A DNA stretch of 64,000 nt, from assembly GCF_001888165.1 (NCBI RefSeq), contig NZ_CP015455.1:2722001-2786000 (forward strand). The letters are read 5' to 3'. Both the position numbers and the translations under genes were made by a program. This DNA is from Syntrophotalea acetylenica. Its GTDB lineage: Bacteria; Desulfobacterota; Desulfuromonadia; Desulfuromonadales; Syntrophotaleaceae. The notes beneath the pieces are model-generated. The model ran no database searches. It worked only from the letters and a program-made list of their open reading frames with translations, and was not told the origin of the DNA. Below, piece after piece: positions 1 to 8,871 of this stretch (position 1 is the first letter of the stretch; each line of letters begins with the position of its first letter).

Positions 1-53
1 ACATGAATATCGAGCAACACACCCGCATCGGAAGGGGTCAGGCACCCGGACAT
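1..53 (-). CDS. Partial gene start, probably DUF167/YggU family
   Basis: Only the first 17 codons lie inside the window. The minus-strand ATG at 53-51 overlaps the TGA of the divIVA-like gene (ATGA arrangement), so the two are translationally coupled. The visible residues are MSGCLTPSDAGVLLDIH, open to the window edge. The pattern 'GVLLDIH' resembles the first strand of DUF167 (YggU) proteins, and DUF167 commonly follows yggT and divIVA in Geobacter-type genomes. The family call is an inference from this short stretch and the neighbourhood. Confidence 0.45.
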   Translation of the reverse strand, partial: MSGCLTPSDAGVLLDIH

Positions 54-598
54 CAGCGTCCATCCTTGTCGTCGCCAAAGGGCCGCCGGGCGGATGTTTC
101 GTCCTCCAGGATCTCCATCAGCACCGGCTGGAAACGACCCTTTTCCCGGGCGGGCAACGCGTTCATTTCAAGCAGCCGCAGGTGGCTTTCCACCACGGCC
201 CGCAATCCCGACTCGAAAGACACCTTCTGCCGCCGCAGTTCCTGGATTTCCGTAGCCAGATCGAGTTGCCGGCCGCGGGCTTCCTGCAGAATCTTTTCGC
301 CCTGCAACTGGGCATCGGCAATCAGGATATCCGCCTCCCGGCGGGCATTGGCCTTCAATTCGTCGGTCATGCGTTGGGTGGTGAGCAGAGTTTCCTTGAG
401 GGTCGCCTCACGCTCCCTCATTTCGTCGAGAGCGCTGCGGGTCCGCGCCAGATCTTCCTTGAGTTTCTGTACCTCCAGGGCATAGCGCTCCAGTTCATCG
501 GCAACCTGTTCAAGGAATCTGTCGACCCCGGCCTTGTCATAGCCGAAAGTGCGGGTTTTGAACCGGTGCTGCTGAATATCGATGGGAGTGATGGTCAT
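53..598 (-). CDS. divIVA: DivIVA-domain protein
   Basis: A 181-residue cytoplasmic coiled-coil protein. It opens with the DivIVA signature (ITPIDIQQHRF, then FGYDKAGVDRFLEQVADE), the region that in the family senses curved membrane, followed by a long heptad-rich helix (about residues 30-130) and a charged tail. DivIVA proteins place polar or septal complexes; in deltaproteobacteria the exact role is not settled. It sits 15 bases downstream of yggT and overlaps the next gene by ATGA, so yggT-divIVA-DUF167 looks like one operon. Length and start are typical. Confidence 0.88.
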   Translation of the reverse strand: MTITPIDIQQHRFKTRTFGYDKAGVDRFLEQVADELERYALEVQKLKEDLARTRSALDEMREREATLKETLLTTQRMTDELKANARREADILIADAQLQGEKILQEARGRQLDLATEIQELRRQKVSFESGLRAVVESHLRLLEMNALPAREKGRFQPVLMEILEDETSARRPFGDDKDGR

Positions 599-613
599 GG
601 CAGGGATCCTGAA

Positions 614-895
614 TCAGCGAAACAGCAAGGTCCGCAAAAAATTGCTTACGAAAAACAAGACGAAAATCAGCACCATCGGCGTAAAATCCAGCCCGCCGAC
701 CCGCAAAGGTAGAAGCCGCCGCAGGCGTTGCAAAACCGGCTCCGTGGCGTTGTAAAGGAACCGCACAATGGGGTTGTAAGGATCGGGATTGACCCACGAA
801 AGAATGGCCCGCGCCACCACGATGTAGGCGTAAATCTCGATAGCCGAAGCCACCATTTTTATCAATGTAAACTGCAACCCTTGAAGAATGCCCAC
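614..895 (-). CDS. yggT: YggT family membrane protein
   Basis: A 93-residue protein with two hydrophobic segments (about residues 8-32 and 70-90). Between them lies the family signature: AILSWVNPDPYNP, then a polar loop with ATEPVLQRLRRLLP. This is the YggT/YlmG fold, a small inner-membrane protein linked to osmotic tolerance and division-site or nucleoid organisation in other bacteria. It is the first gene of the yggT-divIVA unit and has a near-consensus promoter upstream at 948-977. Single-repeat length is normal for this clade (E. coli YggT has two repeats). Confidence 0.88.
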   Translation of the reverse strand: MGILQGLQFTLIKMVASAIEIYAYIVVARAILSWVNPDPYNPIVRFLYNATEPVLQRLRRLLPLRVGGLDFTPMVLIFVLFFVSNFLRTLLFR

Positions 896-947
896 GCTTG
901 ACCTCGCTTGAAAAAATTTTCATCGTTTTTTCAATAATTAATGTCAC

Positions 948-977
948 GTTATACCGAATCCGCCGCCGAAGTGTCAA
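948..977 (-). promoter_or_regulatory. Sigma-70 type promoter of yggT
   Basis: On the minus strand TTGACA (977-972) is followed after 18 bases by TATAAC (953-948), about 50 bases upstream of the yggT start. It points away from the aro promoter and so divides the divergent region. Confidence 0.6.
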
Positions 978-1015
978 CGCTTTCGGCAAAGCAAACCGGG
1001 CAACGACCGTATCCT

Positions 1016-1044
1016 TTGACAAACACACAAAAAACCGATACATT
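1016..1044 (+). promoter_or_regulatory. Sigma-70 type promoter of DAHP synthase
   Basis: TTGACA (1016-1021), a 17-base spacer and TACATT (1039-1044), 63 bases upstream of the ATG at 1108. Spacing is ideal. No leader peptide or palindrome was seen between promoter and gene. Confidence 0.6.
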
Positions 1045-1107
1045 CTGGCTTCTCCATGCCCCGCACCCAAGGGTGTTCATGACACATTCCACCAGCAAGG
1101 AACCGCC

Positions 1108-2175
1108 ATGATCCGGACCACCAATCTCAATATCCGCGCGCTTACACCCATCATCGCACCGACCGATCTCAAGCAGGTCTTCCCTCTGAGCGAAGAGGCC
1201 GCGGAGTTTGTTCTAAGCAGCCGTCAGACCATCAGGGACATCCTGAATCAGCAAGATCACCGCATTATGGTGGTGGTCGGCCCCTGCTCGATCCATGACC
1301 CCAGGGCAGCCCTGGAATACGCTGAACGCCTGGCTGCACTGAAAGAAGAGCTGTCCGATCAACTGTTTCTGGTGATGCGCGTCTATTTCGAAAAACCGCG
1401 CACCACCATCGGCTGGAAAGGCCTGATCAACGATCCCGACCTCAACGGCACCCATCAGATATCCAAAGGTCTCGGAGTCGCCCGGGGTCTGCTGTGCGCC
1501 ATCACCCAGATGGGACTGCCCATCGCCACGGAAATGCTCGATCCGATCACCATCCAGTATCTTTCCGACATGATCAGCTGGGGGGCCATCGGCGCACGCA
1601 CTTCCGAATCCCAACCCCATCGGGAAATGGCCAGCGGTCTGTCGTTTCCTGTCGGGTTCAAGAACGGCACCGACGGCAGCCTGCAGATTGCCATCGATGC
1701 CATCGGCGCGGCCTGCCATCCGCACAGTTTTCTCGGCATCAGCCGGGACGGTCGCACCGCCATTGTCGAAACCACCGGCAACCCCGACACGCACATCGTA
1801 CTGCGAGGCGGTGGTGGCAAGCCCAACTATTATCCCGAAGACATCGCACGGGCTGAAAACCTTCTGCATCGCGCCGGTCTCAAGCAGGCGATCATGGTTG
1901 ACTGCAGTCATGCCAACTCCTTCAAGGATCACCAGCGGCAGGAAGAGGTTCTGGTCAACACCCTCGACCAGGTGGTGGCCGGCAACCGCTCCATCTGCTC
2001 CCTGATGATCGAAAGCAACCTCGAGGCCGGTAACCAGAGCTTGTCAGCCGACATCAAACTGCTCAAATACGGCCTTTCCATCACGGACAAGTGCGTCGAC
2101 TGGGCCACCACCGAACGCATGTTGCGGCATGCCCGCGAGCGTTTGAAAAAATGCGGCGGACGCGCCATTGCCTGA
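1108..2175 (+). CDS. aroF: 3-deoxy-7-phosphoheptulonate synthase, class I alpha
   Basis: A 355-residue DAHP synthase that condenses phosphoenolpyruvate with erythrose 4-phosphate, the first step to chorismate and the aromatic amino acids. It has the AroF/G/H signatures: VVVGPCSIHDP, YFEKPRTTIGWKG, GARTSESQPHR, GFKNGTDG and MVDCSHANS, which hold the metal and PEP ligands. Length matches E. coli AroG. I place the start at the ATG preceded by AAGGA; upstream in-frame codons lack a ribosome site and would swallow the promoter at 1016. Which amino acid inhibits it (Phe, Tyr or Trp type) cannot be read by eye, so the letter of the symbol is tentative. Confidence 0.92.
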   Translation: MIRTTNLNIRALTPIIAPTDLKQVFPLSEEAAEFVLSSRQTIRDILNQQDHRIMVVVGPCSIHDPRAALEYAERLAALKEELSDQLFLVMRVYFEKPRTTIGWKGLINDPDLNGTHQISKGLGVARGLLCAITQMGLPIATEMLDPITIQYLSDMISWGAIGARTSESQPHREMASGLSFPVGFKNGTDGSLQIAIDAIGAACHPHSFLGISRDGRTAIVETTGNPDTHIVLRGGGGKPNYYPEDIARAENLLHRAGLKQAIMVDCSHANSFKDHQRQEEVLVNTLDQVVAGNRSICSLMIESNLEAGNQSLSADIKLLKYGLSITDKCVDWATTERMLRHARERLKKCGGRAIA

Positions 2176-2215
2176 AAAAAACACCGCCCGCACCGTCGCA
2201 AGGCACACCAATGGC

Positions 2216-2252
2216 AAAGGCGGCTTTCGGTTTTCCGAAAGCCGCCTTTTTT
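2216..2252 (+). terminator. Intrinsic terminator after DAHP synthase
   Basis: A 15-bp perfect stem (arms 2216-2230 and 2235-2249) with a TTTT loop and a run of T on the plus strand. The A-rich left arm gives a T tract on the minus strand too, so it can also serve the convergent small gene at 2284-2469. Confidence 0.88.
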
Positions 2253-2283
2253 CATTCCCGCGCCTTATGCCGTGAAGCGCAAT

Positions 2284-2469
2284 TCAGTCACGATGCACCA
2301 AAGCATCGACCTGCAGCTTGACATCGTCAATATTGACCCGCGTGACCTTGCCGTGTTCCCTTTCGCTGCGCACCAGTCCTTGATCCACCCATTCCAGTAC
2401 CAGGGCTTTGCTGATCCCGAACCTCCCGGCCGCTTCTTCCGGGGCAAACCAGGTTTTCACCAGAGACAT
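2284..2469 (-). CDS. Small helix-turn-helix (MerR/excisionase-like) protein
   Basis: A 61-residue protein beginning MSLVKTWFAPEEAA. The core WFAPEEAAGRFGISKALVLEWVDQGLV has the shape of a MerR/Xis-type winged helix: 'x-EEAA-x-GIS-x-V-x-W-V-x-x-G-L-V'. The start is set by GAAAGGAG 8 bases before the ATG at 2469; a longer reading frame upstream has no ribosome site. With no effector domain it is likely a small DNA-binding protein, but target and role are unknown. No phage or integrase genes are nearby. Confidence 0.7.
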   Translation of the reverse strand: MSLVKTWFAPEEAAGRFGISKALVLEWVDQGLVRSEREHGKVTRVNIDDVKLQVDALVHRD

Positions 2470-2627
2470 GAGACAGGCTCCTTTCCGCAGCCGACAGAAA
2501 CCGCCATTCGGGGACTCCCCCGACAACCCGCATGCGGCAGCTTTATTTATACTTTAGAAGATGCAGGCCAACATGCAACCGGGTCAGAAACGGCAAGCCA
2601 GCAACCAGGCCGCGCCCATAACCCCTT

Positions 2628-2930
2628 TTACAGGGCGTTCAGCAGACGATAAATCTTCTGCTCCGCCTCCCACAGACTGGCGGCACGATCTTCCTCGCCG
2701 CATTCATTGAACAGCAGGCGAGCCCGGTCAAGCAGGTTGTGGGCCTTGAGCAGAACCGGGGTCAGTTCGTTTTCCAACCGCAACTGGGGAATATCGCCGA
2801 CACTCTCTTCGTGCTGGGCAAGTTCCCGCACCGCCTGCTCAAGCAAACGCTCAACCTTGGGGTCCGCCGTACCGGTCATCAAACTGCGCACTTCATCCGC
2901 GAGGGCGCGATAACGATCTGAGATATTCAT
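2628..2930 (-). CDS. Small conserved-looking helical protein, unknown function
   Basis: A 100-residue, acidic, mostly helical protein without cysteines motifs, signal peptide or membrane segment, beginning MNISDRYRALADEV. A strong AAAGGAG sits 5 bases before the ATG at 2930, which decides the start over the longer frame that reaches 2999. It is followed by the small HTH gene 158 bases downstream on the same strand. I do not recognise a family; the heptad-like spacing of Leu and the many Glu/Arg suggest a coiled-coil or four-helix protein. Confidence 0.65.
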   Translation of the reverse strand: MNISDRYRALADEVRSLMTGTADPKVERLLEQAVRELAQHEESVGDIPQLRLENELTPVLLKAHNLLDRARLLFNECGEEDRAASLWEAEQKIYRLLNAL

Positions 2931-3170
2931 GCATACTCCTTTAAAGGGAAAACATTTCCAGGCGCCATTGTAGCAACAACCGGCTTTCGCGGACAACATC
3001 TAGCCGCCGTTTCAGCGGCGCCACGTGATTTTTTCCGTTAACCAGACCAGAGCCAGCGCCGCACTGGCCTGGAAGTTAGGCATTGACGGCGGCGGCGCGC
3101 TGCTGCTAACCTGTTAATCAGACAGTTGATGACCGGATTTTTGGACAGATCCGGTCGTACATAGCCAAGC

Positions 3171-3258
3171 CCTGGGGGAGTTGCCAGACTGAGAGTCCCT
3201 TTTTTTGCGGGACAACCCTTCGAACCTGATCCGGGTCATTCCGGCGTAGGGAAGCGGC
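3171..3258 (+). ncRNA. TPP riboswitch (THI element)
   Basis: The stretch contains the THI-box elements in order: GGGGGAG, CTGAGA (3189-3194), the variable P3 arm, then GAACCTGATCCGGGTC and CGTAGGGAAG. It lies directly upstream of thiF-thiS-thiG-thiH-thiE, which fits control of the operon by thiamine pyrophosphate. A terminator hairpin follows at 3287, so the switch most likely acts by premature termination. The 403 bases from 2931 to 3333 hold this leader and no gene. Confidence 0.95.
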
Positions 3259-3264
3259 GCGTAA

Positions 3265-3316
3265 ACGACACCCCCGGAGTGTCGTCAAGGTCGCTTATGC
3301 GGCCTTTTGTTTTTTG
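3265..3316 (+). terminator. Expression platform of the TPP riboswitch
   Basis: Two adjacent hairpins: a 7-bp stem (3265-3271 with 3279-3285), then an 8-bp stem (3287-3294 with 3299-3306, one G-T pair) followed by TTGTTTTTT. The second is an intrinsic terminator that ends three bases before the thiF ribosome site, so read-through would require its disruption. Confidence 0.82.
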
Positions 3317-3333
3317 GCAAGGATGTAGCGGAT

Positions 3334-4140
3334 ATGCAGATCTGGATCAACGAGCAAAGGCATGACGTCCCGCCGGACGCCAGCCTTTTCGGCGTTCGTG
3401 ACCAATTCAGGCCGCAGGCCGACGTTATGATTGTCAACGGTTTTCCGGAAACGGCGGACCTGCCGTTGACCGAGAACGACCGTGTGGTGCTGATCCGCCG
3501 TGGTGAAACCCCATCCGCCGAGGAATTTGACGCCCTGCTGACGGCACGTCATACCCCGGGGGTGCATGAGCGCCTCAAGCATGCCTGCGTCGGCATCGCC
3601 GGTGCCGGCGGCCTCGGCTCGCCCATTGCCGCGGCACTGGCGCGCAGCGGCATAGGGAAACTGGTGGTGGCGGATTACGATGTGGTGGAACCATCCAATC
3701 TCAATCGCCAGATGTATTTTATCGACCAGATCGGCCTGCCCAAGGTCAAAGCACTGGCCGCCACCCTGGCGCGGATCAATCCCGGGGTCGCGGTGGTCAC
3801 ACACATCGTGCGCCTGACCCGCGACAATATCGCCACACTGTTTGCGGAGGTGGACGTCATGGTGGAGGCGCTCGACGATGCTCGGGCCAAGGCCATGCTG
3901 ACCGAAACTTTCATGAGCCACTTTCCCGGCAAGCCGCTGGTTGCCGCCTCGGGCGTGGCGGGAGCGGGCTCCGCCAACACGATCGTCACCCGCCGTACCA
4001 TCGGCAATCTCTACCTGGTGGGCGACGGCGAAACCGCAGCGGCTCCTGGCACCGGCCTGATGGCGCCCCGTGTCGGCGTTGCCGCCCATCATCAGGCCAA
4101 TGCCGTTGTCCAGCTGCTGCTCGGCGACGTGCCTGTCTGA
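3334..4140 (+). CDS. thiF: ThiS adenylyltransferase with N-terminal ThiS-like domain
   Basis: A 268-residue E1-like enzyme that adenylates the C terminus of ThiS for sulfur loading in thiazole synthesis. About residues 1-60 form a ubiquitin-like domain similar to ThiS (MQIWINEQRHDVPPDAS, later DRVVLIRRGE) but without the GG tail. The ThiF domain follows with the nucleotide motif GIAGAGGLGSPIAAALARSG (from about residue 88) and LNRQMYF. The zinc-binding CxxC pairs of E. coli ThiF are absent, as in the shorter 'family 2' ThiF proteins. Start chosen at the ATG with AAGGA 10 bases upstream, just after the riboswitch terminator. Confidence 0.9.
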   Translation: MQIWINEQRHDVPPDASLFGVRDQFRPQADVMIVNGFPETADLPLTENDRVVLIRRGETPSAEEFDALLTARHTPGVHERLKHACVGIAGAGGLGSPIAAALARSGIGKLVVADYDVVEPSNLNRQMYFIDQIGLPKVKALAATLARINPGVAVVTHIVRLTRDNIATLFAEVDVMVEALDDARAKAMLTETFMSHFPGKPLVAASGVAGAGSANTIVTRRTIGNLYLVGDGETAAAPGTGLMAPRVGVAAHHQANAVVQLLLGDVPV

Positions 4141-4153
4141 TCCAGGGGACAGG

Positions 4154-4360
4154 ATGATGCTGAAAATCACGATCAATGGCAAACCGCACAGCTTTCCCGA
4201 GCCGGCAACCCTTTCCGGGATCCTGTCCCATCTCGGCATCGATCCGGCACGGGTCGCCATCGAACACAACGGCACCATTCTCCTGCAGAAAGCCTTCCCC
4301 GCGACCCCGGTGGCCGCGGGTGACCAGCTGGAGATCGTGCAATTCGTCGGCGGGGGGTAA
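4154..4360 (+). CDS. thiS: Sulfur carrier protein ThiS
   Basis: A 68-residue beta-grasp protein ([14 protein letters not shown] at the N terminus) ending in the required Gly-Gly (FVGGG), which is adenylated by ThiF and thiocarboxylated to supply sulfur to ThiG. The ATG at 4154 or the next one at 4157 can serve; AGGGG lies 5 and 8 bases upstream respectively. It starts 13 bases after thiF and is followed by thiG, as in other thi operons. Confidence 0.92.
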   Translation: MMLKITINGKPHSFPEPATLSGILSHLGIDPARVAIEHNGTILLQKAFPATPVAAGDQLEIVQFVGGG

Positions 4361-4382
4361 CCCGCCTGAAGAGGATAAGCCC

Positions 4383-5159
4383 ATGGATGAACTGGTTATC
4401 GCCGGTCGCCGCTTCCGTTCCAGGCTGCTGGCCGGAACCGGCAAATTCGCCTCCAACGCCCTGATGGCCCAGGCGCTTGACGCCTCCGGGGCGCAGATCG
4501 TCACCGTCGCGTTGCGCCGGGTCGATATCGACCGGCCCGACGACGATCTGCTGGCGCATATCGACCGCGACCGCTACCTGCTGCTGCCCAACACCAGCGG
4601 CGCCCGCGACGCCGAGGAGGCGGTGCGCCTGGCGCGTCTGGCCCGCGCCGCCGGCTGCGAGCCGTGGGTCAAGCTGGAAGTGACCCCCGACCCCTACTAC
4701 CTGCTGCCCGACCCCATCGAAACGCTCAAGGCCGCCGAGATCCTGGTCAAGGAAGGCTTCGTGGTGCTGCCGTATATCAATGCCGACCCGGTGCTGGCCA
4801 AACGCCTGCAGGAGATCGGCACCGCCACGGTGATGCCGCTGGGGGCGCCGATCGGCACCAACAAGGGGGTGCGTACCCGCGACAGTATCGCCATCATCAT
4901 CGAACAGGCCATCGTGCCGGTGGTGGTGGACGCCGGGCTGGGGGCACCGTCCCACGCCGCGGAAGCCATGGAGATGGGAGCGGACGCGGTGCTGGTGAAC
5001 ACCGCCCTGGCGGTGACACCGGACCCGGCGGGGATGGCGCACGCCTTCCGTCTGGGGGTCGAGGCCGGCCGCCGCGCCTACCTGGCGGGACTGCCGGCGC
5101 AGCGGCAAATGGCGGAAGCCTCCAGTCCGCTGACCGGTTTTCTGAGGGACGAGCGATGA
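4383..5159 (+). CDS. thiG: Thiazole synthase ThiG
   Basis: A 258-residue TIM-barrel enzyme that builds the thiazole phosphate from deoxyxylulose 5-phosphate, dehydroglycine and ThiS-thiocarboxylate. Clear signatures are [10 protein letters not shown] at the N terminus, [24 protein letters not shown] (with the Schiff-base lysine region), [13 protein letters not shown] and [19 protein letters not shown]. Its TGA overlaps the thiH start (ATGA), consistent with the ThiG-ThiH complex being made together. Length is typical. Confidence 0.96.
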   Translation: MDELVIAGRRFRSRLLAGTGKFASNALMAQALDASGAQIVTVALRRVDIDRPDDDLLAHIDRDRYLLLPNTSGARDAEEAVRLARLARAAGCEPWVKLEVTPDPYYLLPDPIETLKAAEILVKEGFVVLPYINADPVLAKRLQEIGTATVMPLGAPIGTNKGVRTRDSIAIIIEQAIVPVVVDAGLGAPSHAAEAMEMGADAVLVNTALAVTPDPAGMAHAFRLGVEAGRRAYLAGLPAQRQMAEASSPLTGFLRDER

Positions 5160-6268
5160 GTTTTCTGGAGATTTTCAACGGTTATGACCGCGCCGAAGTG
5201 GCGCGGGATATCGCCGCCTGCGGCGCCGCCGATGTGCAGCGGGCGCTGGCGGCGGAACACCTGCGCCTCGGCGATTTCATGGCGCTGCTGTCGCCGGCGG
5301 CGCAAGCGTATCTGGAGCCGCTGGCGCAGAAGGCCCACCGGGTCACCCAGCGGCGCTTCGGCAAAACCATCCAGATGTTCGCGCCGCTGTATGTCTCCAA
5401 CGAGTGCAGCAACGGCTGCCTGTACTGCGGATTCAACGCCGCCAACAAGGTGGCGCGGCGCACCCTGAGCCTCGACGAGGTCGAAGCCGAGGCGCGCATC
5501 CTGCGCCAGCGGGGTTTTCGTCACGTGCAGCTGCTGACCGGCGAGGCGCCGCGGGCCGTCAACGTCGACTATCTCGAAAAGGTGGTGCGGCGGGTGCGGC
5601 CGCTGTTTTCCGCCATCAGCATCGAGGTTTTTCCGATGGATGAAGCCGGCTACCGGAAAATGGTGGCGGCCGGGGTGGACAACCTGACCGTCTATCAGGA
5701 GACCTACGATCGCCAGCTGTACGATCGCCTGCATCCTTTCGGGCGCAAGAAGGATTTCGACTGGCGCCTGACCACGCCGGATCGCGGTGGCGCGGCGGGG
5801 CTGCGCTCCATCGGCGTCGGCGCGCTGCTGGGTCTGAGCGACTGGCGTACCGAGGGCTTTTTCGTCGGGCTGCACGCCCGGCATCTGGCCCGCAGCTGGT
5901 GGCGCAGCCGGGTCAATGTGTCGTTTCCGCGCCTGCGGCCGGCCGACGGCGGCTTCCAGCCCCTGGCGCCGGTCTCCGACCGCGCCCTGGTGCAGCTGCT
6001 GTGCGCCTTGCGCCTGCTGATGCCCGATGCCGGCCTGGTGCTGTCCACGCGCGAGAGCGCGGCCCTGCGCGACAGCCTGCTGCCGCTGGGCATCACCCAG
6101 CTCAGCGCCGGTTCCAGCACCGCGCCGGGCGGCTACGGACACGAGCATGACGGCAGCGAACAGTTCGCCATCAGCGACGAACGCGACGCCGAGCAGGTCT
6201 GCGCCATGCTGCGGGCCAGCGGCTACGAGCCGGTCTGGAAAGACTGGGACAGCGCTTTTCAGAACTGA
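5156..6268 (+). CDS. thiH: 2-iminoacetate (dehydroglycine) synthase ThiH
   Basis: A 370-residue radical-SAM enzyme that cleaves tyrosine to dehydroglycine and p-cresol. The 4Fe-4S cluster motif is C84-x3-C88-x2-C91 ([11 protein letters not shown]), followed by the ThiH-specific stretches [20 protein letters not shown] and [10 protein letters not shown], and a C-terminal [10 protein letters not shown]. It overlaps thiG by 4 bases. As a tyrosine lyase it is the oxygen-sensitive alternative to glycine oxidase ThiO, which fits an anaerobe. Confidence 0.96.
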   Translation: MSFLEIFNGYDRAEVARDIAACGAADVQRALAAEHLRLGDFMALLSPAAQAYLEPLAQKAHRVTQRRFGKTIQMFAPLYVSNECSNGCLYCGFNAANKVARRTLSLDEVEAEARILRQRGFRHVQLLTGEAPRAVNVDYLEKVVRRVRPLFSAISIEVFPMDEAGYRKMVAAGVDNLTVYQETYDRQLYDRLHPFGRKKDFDWRLTTPDRGGAAGLRSIGVGALLGLSDWRTEGFFVGLHARHLARSWWRSRVNVSFPRLRPADGGFQPLAPVSDRALVQLLCALRLLMPDAGLVLSTRESAALRDSLLPLGITQLSAGSSTAPGGYGHEHDGSEQFAISDERDAEQVCAMLRASGYEPVWKDWDSAFQN

Positions 6269-6283
6269 GTCGGGGGGACCGCC

Positions 6284-6928
6284 ATGTCCATGGATACAGG
6301 TGCGTTCCGCCTTTATCTGATCACCGATCGCAAAACCGTGCCGCAAGGACGCACCCTGCTTCAATGCGTGGAACAGGCCCTGTGCGGAGGTGTGCGCGCC
6401 GTCCAGTTGCGGGACAAGGATCTGCCCGCCGACGAGCTTTATCGCTGCGGTTTGGCATTACGCTCCCTGACCGCACGATTCGGCGCCAGACTGCTGGTCA
6501 ACGACCGCATCGACGTGGCCCTGGCGACCGGTGCCGACGGGGTGCATCTTGGCGAGCATTCCCTGCCCACCGCCGAAGCCCGCCGTCTGCTCGGCCAGAA
6601 CGCCATCATCGGCCGCTCCGTTCACCACCCTGAGGCAATCCACCCAGCCGCTCAAGAGGGAGCCGATTTCGTCACCTTCAGCCCGATCTACTTCACCCCT
6701 TCCAAAGCGCCCTTCGGTGCGCCCCAGGGCCTGGAGGCACTGCGGTGCGCCTGCGCCTGCAGTCCGCTGCCGGTACTGGCGCTGGGTGGCATCCAGCAGG
6801 GTCGCATCCGGGAGGTGCGTGCCGCCGGGGCGGCAGGCGTGGCGCTCATTTCGGCGATTCTGGCCGCCGCCAACCCCGAAGCCGCAACACGGGCCCTGCT
6901 GGCCGAAATGGATGAACCTTTGGCTTAA
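6284..6928 (+). CDS. thiE: Thiamine-phosphate synthase
   Basis: A 214-residue TIM barrel that joins the thiazole phosphate to hydroxymethylpyrimidine pyrophosphate. It begins MSMDTGAFRLYLITDRK and has the family marks AVQLRDKDLP, LLVNDRIDVALATGADGVHLG (diphosphate/Mg site, NDRID) and the late LALGGIQ loop. It lies 15 bases after thiH and closes the riboswitch-controlled unit. Genes for the pyrimidine branch (thiC, thiD) are not in this window. The second ATG, at 6290, could also be the start. Confidence 0.94.
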   Translation: MSMDTGAFRLYLITDRKTVPQGRTLLQCVEQALCGGVRAVQLRDKDLPADELYRCGLALRSLTARFGARLLVNDRIDVALATGADGVHLGEHSLPTAEARRLLGQNAIIGRSVHHPEAIHPAAQEGADFVTFSPIYFTPSKAPFGAPQGLEALRCACACSPLPVLALGGIQQGRIREVRAAGAAGVALISAILAAANPEAATRALLAEMDEPLA

Positions 6929-7092
6929 AGCGATTCCGGGACGCGGACCGATGATTTCTCCCGATGACTTGCTCGCCAAACGGGCATTTTCACACACAAA
7001 AAACCTGGACAATCCAAAGCTGCGGGTGACTTCGCAAAGATAAAGGCTACACTTTTCAGGACAGGACTTTTTGCTGAAGCGTGAGGGGTGGC

Positions 7093-8859
7093 ATGGCCAT
7101 TGCGATGACCTTAGGCATTCTGCTGGTGGCGGTCCTGCTGTTCGCCACCGAATGGCTGCCAATGGATATGGTCGCGCTGCTGGTCCTTCTGGCGCTGGCC
7201 ATTAGCGGCATGGTCTCGATACAGGAGGCGCTCAGCGGCTTCGCCAATCCGGCGGTAATCACGGTGGCGGCCATGTTCGTCATCAGCGCCGGAATAACCC
7301 ATACCGGCGCTCTGGGAAAAGCCGGCGTACTCTTCATCCATCTGGCCAAAGGCAGCGAAAACCGCCTTACCGCCATCATCATGGTCAGTGTTGCCCTGGC
7401 TTCCTCCTTTATCAACAACATCGGCGCCACCGCGGTATTGATGCCGGTCGTCATCGATGTGTGCCGCCGCCTGCATATCAGCCCTTCGAAAATGCTCATC
7501 CCCCTCGCCTACGGATCCCTGCTGGGCGGCGTCTGCACGCTGGTCGGCACCCCGCCGAACATCCTCATGAATGCCCTGCTGCAGGAATATACAGGGGAGC
7601 GCTTCGGCCTGTTTTCCTTCACCCCGGTGGGGCTCGTGATCGTTACCGTCGGTATCGGATACATGCTGCTGCTCGGCCGGCGGTTGCTGCCGGTGCGCAA
7701 ATCCGGGCAACTGACCGAAGCCTACCAGGTGAAGGAATACATTACGCAGGCGGAAATCCTGCCGGACTCGCCGATCGCCGGCCAGACCATCGCCGGCAGC
7801 AGTCTGGAGCGGGACTTTCAGCTGCGGGTGCGAGCCATCCTGCGCGGCAGGGAAAAAATTCCCGCGCCGCGCCGTAACCGCAAATTGCGCAGCGGCGATA
7901 TCCTGTTTCTCGAAGGCAACCCCCAGGGCATCCTCAAGGTGATAAAAGCCAAGGGATTGGAGTTGATTCCGGAACGGGATAACCCTCCGCCACATCGCGG
8001 CAAGGAATTGATGGTGATCGAAGCCTCCCTGACCCCCAACAGTGAAATGGCCGGCAAGACCTTGCGCCAGGTACGGTTCCGGGAGACCTACGGACTCAAC
8101 GTCCTGGCCTTGTGGCGTCAGGGCGCGCCGGTGGTCAAAAAAGTCGATCATGTCGTGTTGCGATTTGGTGATGTGCTGCTTCTGCAGGGGGACGAGGCGG
8201 GAATCGCGCACCTGGGCCGCGAACACGGTTTTTTGCTGCTGGGCGGGATTGAACCGACACCCTATCGGCCACGGCAGGCCCCCATGGCGCTGCTGGTGCT
8301 GGCCGGGGTGATTCTGTTGACGGTGACCGAGAGCCTGTCTATCGCCCTGGCCGCCCCTTTAGGCGCGGTGGCCATGGTGCTCAGCGGCTGTCTCAATATG
8401 CAGGAAGCCTATGAGAGCATTGACTGGCGCATCCTTCTGCTGATTGCCGGCACCCTGCCACTGGGCCTGGCTCTGCAGAACAGCGGAGCCGCAAGCCTGC
8501 TGGCGCAAAACATCCTGCATCTGATCGGGCACTGGGGCCCCATGGCGGTGCTGGCGGTGTTTTTCCTGCTCACCTCGCTGCTGACCGAAATCATGAGCCA
8601 TGCCGCCGCAGCGGTGCTGATTGCACCGGTGGTACTGCATGCGGCCACCTCCCTGCAGGTTTCGCCACGACCGTTTTTCATGGCCGTGGCCGTGGCCGCG
8701 TCATCCTGCTTCATGACCCCCATAAGCCATCAGTCCAACGCATTGGTGATGGGGCCGGGTGGCTACCGTTTTTCCGATTTCGCCCGCACCGGCACCCTCC
8801 TCAACCTGCTGGTATGGGCCTGCGCATCCTTGATGATTCCCCTTTTATTCCCGTTCTGA
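7093..8859 (+). CDS. SLC13/DASS-family permease with two TrkA-C domains
   Basis: A 588-residue inner-membrane transporter. Two sets of membrane helices (about residues 1-210 and 390-588) flank two RCK_C/TrkA-C domains (roughly 215-300 and 305-385, each of the type 'L-x-G-D-I-L-x-L-x-G'). Conserved signatures are FINNIGATAVLMPVV and LVGTPPNI in the first half and SHAAAAVLIAPV and MTPISHQSNALVMGPGGY in the second. Family members move dicarboxylates, sulfate or phosphate with sodium or protons; the substrate cannot be told here. I start at the ATG with AGGGG just upstream rather than a GTG 12 bases earlier. Confidence 0.85.
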   Translation: MAIAMTLGILLVAVLLFATEWLPMDMVALLVLLALAISGMVSIQEALSGFANPAVITVAAMFVISAGITHTGALGKAGVLFIHLAKGSENRLTAIIMVSVALASSFINNIGATAVLMPVVIDVCRRLHISPSKMLIPLAYGSLLGGVCTLVGTPPNILMNALLQEYTGERFGLFSFTPVGLVIVTVGIGYMLLLGRRLLPVRKSGQLTEAYQVKEYITQAEILPDSPIAGQTIAGSSLERDFQLRVRAILRGREKIPAPRRNRKLRSGDILFLEGNPQGILKVIKAKGLELIPERDNPPPHRGKELMVIEASLTPNSEMAGKTLRQVRFRETYGLNVLALWRQGAPVVKKVDHVVLRFGDVLLLQGDEAGIAHLGREHGFLLLGGIEPTPYRPRQAPMALLVLAGVILLTVTESLSIALAAPLGAVAMVLSGCLNMQEAYESIDWRILLLIAGTLPLGLALQNSGAASLLAQNILHLIGHWGPMAVLAVFFLLTSLLTEIMSHAAAAVLIAPVVLHAATSLQVSPRPFFMAVAVAASSCFMTPISHQSNALVMGPGGYRFSDFARTGTLLNLLVWACASLMIPLLFPF

Positions 8860-8871
8860 AAGCCGGGAGGC

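Noticed and set aside
6951-7043. Short plus-strand frame beginning MISPDDLL between thiE and the SLC13 gene
   Set aside because: No ribosome site before the ATG and no sign of conservation visible; left as intergenic.
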